The notes under the pieces: model-generated
What the model was told of the DNA's origin: nothing
The model's database searches: none
Seen by the model: the letters and a program-made list of their open reading frames with translations, nothing else
NCBI RefSeq assembly: GCF_009363155.1
Contig: NZ_CP045302.1
Coordinates: 2,452,001-2,516,000 of the forward strand
From: Azotobacter salinestris
GTDB lineage: Bacteria; Pseudomonadota; Gammaproteobacteria; Pseudomonadales; Pseudomonadaceae
DNA length: 64,000 nt
Direction: 5' to 3'
Shown here: positions 57,843 to 64,000 of the stretch, piece after piece
Layout: every line of letters starts with the position of its first letter
Numbering within the stretch: the stretch's first letter is position 1
Position numbers and translations under genes: made by a program

Positions 57843-58706
57843 ATGAACGCCCGTGTAGAAGCCTTCCTCGACCCCACCACCTGCACCTACAGCTATGTGG
57901 TGAGCGATCCGGTCAGCCGTCAGTGCGCCCTGATCGACGCCGTGCTGGACTACGAGCCTGCATCCGGGCACATCGACCACGGCTCCGCCGATCGCCTGAT
58001 CGCCCATGTCCGCACCCAGGAGCTGGAGGTGCGGTGGATTCTGGAAACCCACGTCCACGCCGACCACCTGAGCGCCGCCGCCTATCTCAAGCGGCAACTC
58101 GGCGGCAGGCTCGGCATCGGCGAACACATCACCCAGGTCCAGGAAACCTTCGGCACGCTGTTCAATGCCGGCGCGGAATTCGCCCGAGATGGCAGCCAGT
58201 TCGACCACCTGTTCCATGATGACGAGGCCTTCCAGATCGGCGACATCCGGGCCCGCGCCCTCCATACCCCCGGACATACCCCGGCCTGCATGACCTACCT
58301 GATCGGCGATGCCGCCTTCGTCGGCGACACCCTGTTCATGCCCGACTACGGCACCGCCCGCTGCGACTTCCCGGGAGGGGACGCACGCGCCCTGTACCGC
58401 TCGATCCAGCGCCTCTACCGGCTGCCGGACGAAACCCGGGTGTTCGTCTGCCATGATTACAAGGCGCCGGGTCGCACGGAGTTCCTCCACGAAACCAGCA
58501 TGGGTGAAGAGCGCCGGCACAATGTCCACGCCCATCAGGGCATCGACGAGGAAGTGTTCGTGGCCATGCGCAACGCGAAGGACGCAACCCTCGCCATGCC
58601 GGCTCTGCTCCTGCCTGCGGTGCAGATCAACATGCGCGCCGGCGAGCTGCCGCCGGCCGAGGACAACGGCATCCGCTACCTGAGGATCCCGCTGAACGCA
58701 TTCTGA
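57843..58706 (+). CDS. MBL-fold persulfide dioxygenase-type hydrolase (ETHE1/Blh-like)
   Basis: The 287-residue product has the metallo-beta-lactamase signature WILETHVHADHLSAAAYLK (THxHxDH, about 69-75), HTPGHTPACMTYLIG, FVGDTLFMPDYGTARCDFPGGDARALYRS and FVCHDYKAPG. It resembles Blh/ETHE1-type sulfur dioxygenases that oxidise persulfides to sulfite. It lies 185 bp behind the split YeeE genes in the same direction, which suggests one sulfide- or persulfide-handling group. ATG 57843 follows GAAGGA. Specificity is inferred from context. Confidence 0.83.
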   Translation: MNARVEAFLDPTTCTYSYVVSDPVSRQCALIDAVLDYEPASGHIDHGSADRLIAHVRTQELEVRWILETHVHADHLSAAAYLKRQLGGRLGIGEHITQVQETFGTLFNAGAEFARDGSQFDHLFHDDEAFQIGDIRARALHTPGHTPACMTYLIGDAAFVGDTLFMPDYGTARCDFPGGDARALYRSIQRLYRLPDETRVFVCHDYKAPGRTEFLHETSMGEERRHNVHAHQGIDEEVFVAMRNAKDATLAMPALLLPAVQINMRAGELPPAEDNGIRYLRIPLNAF

Positions 58707-58709
58707 ACC

Positions 58710-58741
58710 ATGACCTGCTCCCGCCGTCGGGAGCAGGTCAT
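58710..58741 (+). terminator. 14-bp perfect hairpin after the MBL gene
   Basis: ATGACCTGCTCCCG, loop CCGT, CGGGAGCAGGTCAT lies 3 bp beyond the stop. There is no clear T-run, but the stem is strong and ends the sulfur gene group. Confidence 0.7.
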
Positions 58742-58898
58742 GCGATTGCCGCCCAAGTCATGCCAGAATGGCTGAGCCAGAGCCTCCCGGGCTCTGTCCG
58801 GGTAACGCGGGAAAGGACATTCGAGTCCGCGACTACCTTTGCCCTGACGCCGCGTCCCCTCTGAAAAACTCGAAAAAACCGTCAAGGACTACACCGTA

Positions 58899-59891
58899 AT
58901 GCACAAGCTTTCGCTACTGGCCGCCGGGATCCTCCTGAGCGTCAACGCCCTGGCCGCACCGCAGGCCAACGAGCCGATCCAGCCTATACAACCGGCCAAG
59001 GTCGACAACCCGGGCAAGGTCGAACTGGGCAAGCAGCTGTTCTTCGATCCGCGCCTGTCCAAGTCTGGCTTCATCTCCTGCAACTCCTGCCACAACCTGA
59101 GCATGGGCGGCAGCGACAACCTGCCCTCCTCGATCGGCCACAGCTGGCAGCAGGGACCGATCAACTCACCGACTGTGCTCAATGCCAGCTACAACGTGAA
59201 ACAGTTCTGGGACGGCCGCGCCGTCGATCTCAAGGAGCAGGCCGGCGGGCCAATCGCCAACCCCATGGAAATGGCCTTCAGCCATACGCTGGCGGTGGAT
59301 TTGCTGAACTCGATTCCCCAGTACCGCGAGTCCTTCAGGAAGATCTACCAGTCCGAGAAGATCAGCCTGGATGAAGTGACCGATGCCATCGCCGAGTTCG
59401 AAAAGACCCTGGTCACGCCCAACGCACGCTTCGATCGCTGGCTGCAGGGAGACGAGACGGCGCTGAACAAGACCGAACTGGAGGGCTACCAGCTGTTCAA
59501 GTCGGTGGGCTGCGTGGCTTGCCACAACGGCCCGGCTGTCGGTGGCGGATCGTTCCAGAAGATGGGCCTGGTGACTCCCTACCAGACCAGCAACCCTGCC
59601 CTGGGCGTGGCCGGACTGACCGGCAAGGAGGCGGATCGCTTCCTGTTCAAGGTGCCGACCTTGCGCAACATCGAACTGACCTATCCCTACTTCCACGATG
59701 GCGCCTACTGGAAACTGGAGGAGGCTGTCGACGTGATGGCTCGCGTCCAGCTCGGTCGCCAGTTGAAGACGGATGAGATCGACAAGATCACCGCCTTCCT
59801 GAAGACGCTCACCGGCGAGCAGCCGCGTCTGGAAATCCCCGTTTTGCCGCCATCCACGGCACAGACGGCGAAACCATCTCCCTTCAATTGA
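58899..59891 (+). CDS. ccpA: Diheme cytochrome c peroxidase
   Basis: The 330-residue product has a signal peptide (MHKLSLLAAGILLSVNALAA). LGKQLFFDPRLSKSGFISCNSCHNLSMGG carries the first heme site (CNSCH), GPINSPTVLNASYNVKQFWDGRA is family-typical, and VGCVACHNGPAVGG carries the second (CVACH). TLRNIELTYPYFHDG is near the C terminus. It reduces periplasmic H2O2 using electrons from small c-type cytochromes. The Met and His ligands are in expected regions. It stands alone. Confidence 0.93.
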   Translation: MHKLSLLAAGILLSVNALAAPQANEPIQPIQPAKVDNPGKVELGKQLFFDPRLSKSGFISCNSCHNLSMGGSDNLPSSIGHSWQQGPINSPTVLNASYNVKQFWDGRAVDLKEQAGGPIANPMEMAFSHTLAVDLLNSIPQYRESFRKIYQSEKISLDEVTDAIAEFEKTLVTPNARFDRWLQGDETALNKTELEGYQLFKSVGCVACHNGPAVGGGSFQKMGLVTPYQTSNPALGVAGLTGKEADRFLFKVPTLRNIELTYPYFHDGAYWKLEEAVDVMARVQLGRQLKTDEIDKITAFLKTLTGEQPRLEIPVLPPSTAQTAKPSPFN

Positions 59892-60044
59892 ACGAACTGC
59901 CGGAGCGGCATGACTGTCGCCCCGACCGCTGCACGGCACTGCATCGTCGAGAGCTGGTTGCGGGAGAAGAAAGCTGGGCGGCCAGGAGTTGGCCGCTCAG
60001 CTCGAGCTCCGGCGCAGGGCACGGGGCTCGAGAGCAACGCAGGA

Positions 60045-60575
60045 TCAGAAGGCGTGGCTGTAGTAGGCCGAGAAGGACTCGATGCCGTCGTTGGGCTGCT
60101 TGATGCCGGCGTTGGAGTAGTGGATCGCCCGGATACCGACCTTCTGGCCACCCGCGAACTTGATGCCGGCGCCGATACGGTCCTCGAAGTTGAAGGAGGA
60201 TCCCAGCTGCTGCTCGCCCACGCGGGTCTTCGAGAAGAAGGCGACACCGACGCCGAGCTCGACGAACGGGGTAACGCCAAAGCCGCTGAACTCGTAGGTG
60301 AACACGGGGCTGAACGACAGCGAGTGTGCACCCGAGTAGTTGTCGTTGCCGGAGCCACCCTCCCAGTAGGTATAGCCGGCATCCCAGTAACCCGTCACAT
60401 GGCCCAGGTCACTCTTCCACCATTGCTTTTCCCAAGGCAGGCCCAGGCTGAGGCGATAGGTCATATCGCTCTGGCTGGTGACGCCGACTGCGGCGCCCAC
60501 CTCGACAGCTTGTGCCACCCCCGCCGATCCCAGAAGCAGGACGGCGACAGCGGGCAATGACAGATACTTTCGCAT
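60045..60575 (-). CDS. pagL: Lipid A 3-O-deacylase PagL
   Basis: The 176-residue product has a signal peptide (MRKYLSLPAVAVLLLGSAGVAQA) and an eight-stranded outer-membrane barrel. Its C-terminal half carries the PagL signature: FNFEDRIGAGIKFAGGQKVGIRAIHYSNAGIKQPNDGIESFSAYYSHAF, with the catalytic His and Ser in IHYSNAG. It removes the 3-O acyl chain of lipid A, altering recognition of LPS by hosts. GAGGATG precedes the chosen ATG; an in-frame TTG further upstream is less likely. Confidence 0.92.
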   Translation of the reverse strand: MRKYLSLPAVAVLLLGSAGVAQAVEVGAAVGVTSQSDMTYRLSLGLPWEKQWWKSDLGHVTGYWDAGYTYWEGGSGNDNYSGAHSLSFSPVFTYEFSGFGVTPFVELGVGVAFFSKTRVGEQQLGSSFNFEDRIGAGIKFAGGQKVGIRAIHYSNAGIKQPNDGIESFSAYYSHAF

Positions 60576-60794
60576 TGAAACATCCTCTATTGTTAGCAAT
60601 TACGATTATGCAGAACTCCTTGACAGCCCGGCCCTGCCTGGCCGGACGTAAGCCTGCCCGTCTGGCGACGGGCAAAACGAGTTTCGCAGAAAAGGCACGC
60701 GAGCATTACATGCGAAAACCGCACGCAATACGGCGGCGGGAGTTTCGCATGACAACGGCTCGAACTTGAATATTTATTCTATTGACTCGGCTCC

Positions 60795-60995
60795 TCACGG
60801 AGTGGCTAGAGCTTTCTTGTATTTCTCGTATTTATCCGGAGACAGAGTGCTCCGCCCCAGCATGCCTTGGGCGAACTCCTTGATCTCGGCATCCGAATAG
60901 GCCCTGTGGGCAATCTGAGGCGGCGATCCACAGCCGCTCAGTACGCACGGAACGAAGGCAAGCGCCATCCATAACGGAACGACCACCGGTGTCAT
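60795..60995 (-). CDS. Small putative lipoprotein
   Basis: The 66-residue frame has a signal-like start with a lipobox (LWMALAFVPCVLSGC) followed by a short mature part (GSPPQIAHRAYSDAEIKEFAQGMLGRSTLSPDKYEKYKKALATP). No family is recognised. It stands alone between pagL and the I78 inhibitor gene. Confidence 0.5.
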   Translation of the reverse strand: MTPVVVPLWMALAFVPCVLSGCGSPPQIAHRAYSDAEIKEFAQGMLGRSTLSPDKYEKYKKALATP

Positions 60996-61345
60996 AGGTT
61001 TAACCCGTAAGTTGAGTGGTTGGATTTCCGCACCCGGCGGCTGCGCCGCGGCTCCTTCCTTATCCAGGCAGTTCGGAAATGAAGCAGGGACTTCTACTGC
61101 GCTGACACAGCCAAGACCGGGAGTATGAAAAGCTCTGGGGATTCTAGAAGTGGTTGGCAGGGCAAAAAACCAGGGATTCCAAAAAGTATCGTTACTCTAT
61201 TTGCAATAATATATTGAGGATTTCCTTACAATCTTATGGAGTGTTGTCGGAAATGTCGGCTTTGCGCCAGTCGCCGCCCACCAAGCGCAATGCCGCCCCG
61301 ACGGCCGCAATCGGGCGCGGGGCGGGCAATGGCTGGAGGAGCTCC
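60996..61345. other. intergenic stretch, no supported gene
   Basis: About 350 bp, partly lower in GC, lie between two minus-strand lipoprotein genes. No convincing gene or repeat was seen. Confidence 0.45.
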
Positions 61346-61651
61346 CTAGCCGCAATGGATCTGCCTGATCACCAGGCGCTCGTCGATATCCAGATTCAGG
61401 CGCTTGGAATCGTAGTCCAGCGTTACGCTGTCCTGAGGGCCGATCACGCGTGCCGTCTGTGCTCCGGCCCGCCGACGGGCTTCCTCGAGCAGGGCCGGGC
61501 TGGCAGTCTGGCCGACCAGATCCTGCACTGCGCTGTCGTTGCATCCCTGACCACCGGCTGCCGGGGCAGGTTCAGACTTGTCGGCGGAACTGCAGCCGGC
61601 CAGCAGCAGGATTGCAAAAAGAAGGCTGGAGGGGGCGTATCTTGAGATCAT
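61346..61651 (-). CDS. I78 family peptidase inhibitor, lipoprotein
   Basis: The 101-residue product has a lipobox (SSLLFAILLLAGCSS) and an I78 domain: GCNDSAVQDLVGQTASPALLEEARRRAGAQTARVIGPQDSVTLDYDSKRLNLDIDERLVIRQIHCG. Cysteines at both ends of the domain form the family's disulfide. I78 proteins inhibit subtilisin-like serine proteases; this one would act in the envelope. Confidence 0.9.
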   Translation of the reverse strand: MISRYAPSSLLFAILLLAGCSSADKSEPAPAAGGQGCNDSAVQDLVGQTASPALLEEARRRAGAQTARVIGPQDSVTLDYDSKRLNLDIDERLVIRQIHCG

Positions 61652-61760
61652 GTCTGCTCCTGAAATAATGCAAGCCCGACAACCATATCACCGTTGACGC
61701 TGCTGCCCCGGCTGCCTGCGAAGGATAGAGCTCCTCGCTGCCAAACGAAGCGACGAGAGC

Positions 61761-64000
61761 TCATGGCTCCTCATTGCGGCTGGCGATCCCTGAGCTGCGC
61801 TCCTTGAACAAGGAAGACACCAGCACATAGAACAGCGGCACCCAGAAGATCGCCAGCACGGTGGCGGTGAGCATGCCGCCGATCACACCGGTACCGATGG
61901 CGTGCTGGCTGCCGGCACCGGCACCGCTGGATACGGCCAACGGCACGACCCCGAGGATGAATGCCAGGGACGTCATGACGATTGGCCGCAGGCGCATGCG
62001 GCAGGCTTCCACAGCTGCATCGAAGAGTTCCATGCCCTGTTCGTGCAGATCCTTGGCGAATTCGACGATGAGAATCGCATTCTTCGCCGACAGGCCGATG
62101 GTGGTGAGCAGGCCCACCTGGAAATAGACGTCGTTGGAGAGCCCGCGCAGACTGGTGAACCAGAGCGCGCCTATGATCCCCAATGGCACGACCAGCATCA
62201 CCGAGAAGGGGATCGACCAGCTCTCGTAGAGAGCCGCCAGGCAGAGAAACACCACCAGCAGCGATAGTGCATAGAGCGCTGGCGCCTGAGCCCCGGAAAG
62301 GCGCTCCTCGTAGGACAGACCTGTCCAGGCGTAACCGACGCCCGGCGGTAGTTCTCCGGCGATCCGCTCCACCTCGGCCATGGCGTCTCCAGAGCTATAA
62401 CCGGGCGCCGGCTCGCCGAGAATCTCCATCGCCGAAACGCCGTTGTAACGGGCCAACTTCGGCGGGCCATAGGTCCACTCGCCGTGGGCAAAGGCGCTGA
62501 AGGGCACCATGGCACCAGCTGTGTTGCGCACGAACCATTTGCCAAGGTCCTGCGGACTCATGCGGGCCTCGGCCTTGCCTTGCAGATAGACCTTCTTCAC
62601 CCGCCCCCGGTCGATGAAGTCGTTGACATAGCTGGCACCCCAGGCGATGGAGATACTGCTGTTGATGTCCGCCAAGGATAAACCATAGGCTCGAGCCTGC
62701 TCGTCGTCGATCAGCAGTCGATACTGCGGCTCATCGCGCAGACCGTTGGCGCGCACCCGGCTGAGCACCGGGCTTTCCGCAGCACGGGCAAGAAACTGGT
62801 CGCGAGCTGTACTCAGCACTTGGTGGCCGACGCCGGCCCGGTCCTGCAGAAAGACATTGAAGCCACTGGCATTGCCCAGTTCCATCACCGCCGGCGGGGC
62901 GTAGGCGAAAGCCAGGGCGTCGCGAAACGAGGCAAAACGCTGCTGAGCGCGTTGGGCGAGGGCGAACACACTGTCTTCCTCACCGGCTCGCTCAGCCCAG
63001 GGCTTCAATGAGATGAATGCCAGACCGGAACTCTGTCCCCGACCGGCGAAATTGAAACCGGTGACGGTAAAAACCGAATTGACCAGATGGCCCTCCTCGA
63101 CCAGCAGGTAGTCGCGCATCTCGTCCACCACCAGCTGGGTTCGTTCGGCACTGGACCCTGCGGGTGTCTGCACTTGGGCATAAAGCACGCCTTGGTCCTC
63201 GTCGGGCAGGAAGGCAGTCGGTATGCGAGTGAACAGCCAGGCCATGAGGGCGACTATCGCCAGGTAGAGCAGCAGGTAGGGCAGCTTGCGCCTGAGCACC
63301 TGCCTGACACCATGCCCGTAGCCTTGCACACCTCGTTCGAAGGTGCGGTTGAACCAGCCGAAGAAGCCACGCCTCTGGTGATGCTCACCTTTGGCGACAG
63401 GCTTGAGCAGGGTCGCGCAGAGTGCCGGGGTGAAGATCAGCGCCACCAGCACCGATAGCGCCATGGCAGCGACGATGGTGATGGAAAACTGTCGATAGAT
63501 CACCCCGGTCGAGCCGCCGAAAAAGGCCATGGGCACGAATACTGCAGACAGCACCAGGGCAATCCCGACCAGAGCACCCTGGATCTGCCCCATAGACTTG
63601 CGCGTGGCCTCTCGTGGCGGCAAACCATCCTCGACCATGACCCGCTCGACGTTCTCCACCACCACGATGGCGTCATCCACCAGCAGGCCGATGGCCAGCA
63701 CCATGGCGAACATGGTCAGGGTATTGATGGTGAAGCCGAATGCGGCGAGCACACCGAAGGTGCCGAGCAGCACCACCGGGACCGTCAAGGTCGGAATCAG
63801 CGTGGCGCGGAAGTTCTGCAGGAACAGGTACATCACCAGGAAGACCAGTGCGATCGCCTCGCCGAGGGTTTTCACCACTCCCTCGATGGAGGCAGAAATC
63901 ACCGGTGTGGTGTCGTAGGGGTAGACGACTCTCACCCCTGGCGGAAAGAAGGGCTCCAACTCGGCAAGGGTGTCCCGCACCGCCTGGGCCGTTTCCAGCG
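61761..64000 (-). CDS. RND efflux pump permease (HAE1, AcrB/MexB-like), N terminus beyond window
   Basis: The visible 746 codons are the C-terminal three-quarters of an approximately 1030-residue permease. The frame is open at 64000. Features include [19 protein letters not shown], proton-relay Asp pair in [72 protein letters not shown], and the second membrane half [42 protein letters not shown] and [19 protein letters not shown]. It exports drugs or toxic compounds with an adaptor and outer-membrane channel. The partner genes would lie to the right of the window. Confidence 0.93.
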   Translation of the reverse strand, partial: LETAQAVRDTLAELEPFFPPGVRVVYPYDTTPVISASIEGVVKTLGEAIALVFLVMYLFLQNFRATLIPTLTVPVVLLGTFGVLAAFGFTINTLTMFAMVLAIGLLVDDAIVVVENVERVMVEDGLPPREATRKSMGQIQGALVGIALVLSAVFVPMAFFGGSTGVIYRQFSITIVAAMALSVLVALIFTPALCATLLKPVAKGEHHQRRGFFGWFNRTFERGVQGYGHGVRQVLRRKLPYLLLYLAIVALMAWLFTRIPTAFLPDEDQGVLYAQVQTPAGSSAERTQLVVDEMRDYLLVEEGHLVNSVFTVTGFNFAGRGQSSGLAFISLKPWAERAGEEDSVFALAQRAQQRFASFRDALAFAYAPPAVMELGNASGFNVFLQDRAGVGHQVLSTARDQFLARAAESPVLSRVRANGLRDEPQYRLLIDDEQARAYGLSLADINSSISIAWGASYVNDFIDRGRVKKVYLQGKAEARMSPQDLGKWFVRNTAGAMVPFSAFAHGEWTYGPPKLARYNGVSAMEILGEPAPGYSSGDAMAEVERIAGELPPGVGYAWTGLSYEERLSGAQAPALYALSLLVVFLCLAALYESWSIPFSVMLVVPLGIIGALWFTSLRGLSNDVYFQVGLLTTIGLSAKNAILIVEFAKDLHEQGMELFDAAVEACRMRLRPIVMTSLAFILGVVPLAVSSGAGAGSQHAIGTGVIGGMLTATVLAIFWVPLFYVLVSSLFKERSSGIASRNEEP

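Overview
The window is about 64 kb of mostly GC-rich DNA with gene content and order typical of the Pseudomonadaceae. Supporting blocks are trpI divergent from trpBA, the pycR/pycA/pycB locus beside an RpiR regulator and a glucose-6-phosphate dehydrogenase, and engB, cytochrome c4, dsbA and an AmpDh2-like amidase together. An Azotobacter or close Pseudomonas relative fits best. This is inferred from protein families and synteny, not from a marker gene.

Layout. (1) 1-5.9 kb is an insertion-sequence graveyard. Inverted copies of one IS5-type element bracket a broken gene for a ClyA/HlyE pore-forming toxin. A third IS5 copy follows in tandem, then a PAS-LuxR regulator and an IS630 element. (2) 5.9-15.5 kb holds a Mg2+ P-type ATPase gene whose frame is broken by a 10-bp tandem duplication, a periplasmic alpha-glucosidase with a DUF4432 protein, an AsmA protein and an alpha/beta hydrolase. 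(3) 15.6-26.1 kb is rich in small stress-type genes: CsbD, KGG-repeat protein, a ClpP-like protease, endonuclease I, a CAP-domain protein and cbpA-cbpM. It also has two pairs of small paralogues (two acidic proteins, two membrane microproteins) and a lower-GC glycosyltransferase. (4) 26.4-31.1 kb is an accessory insertion: an IS5/IS427-type element abutting an IS630 element at a shared TA, an AT-rich membrane gene with a probable frameshift, and two toxin-antitoxin modules. (5) 31.2-41.1 kb has trpA-trpB/trpI, galE, and a coupled cluster of glycosyltransferase, UDP-galactopyranose mutase, glycoside hydrolase and ABC exporter. (6) 41.2-64 kb is largely core: a 265-bp MITE, dodecin, a luciferase-like oxidoreductase, split pyruvate carboxylase with its LysR regulator, RpiR regulator/zwf, engB, cytochrome c4, dsbA, an AmpD-type amidase, an EAL phosphodiesterase, a sulfur-transport/persulfide-dioxygenase group, cytochrome c peroxidase, PagL, an I78 inhibitor and the 3' part of an RND pump gene.

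Functional links that can be read: divergent LysR control of trpBA (by TrpI, an activator) and of the pyruvate carboxylase genes; an RpiR/HexR-type operator before zwf; overlapping start/stop pairs (ATGA or GTGA) coupling cbpA-cbpM, prlF-yhaV and the glycoside hydrolase with its ABC exporter; and a candidate redox/sulfide operator between a heme-binding DUF3365 protein and the YeeE-like genes. The broken toxin, the broken mgtA and several MITEs and IS elements show active, recent genome decay and transposition. No rRNA, tRNA or CRISPR array was seen.
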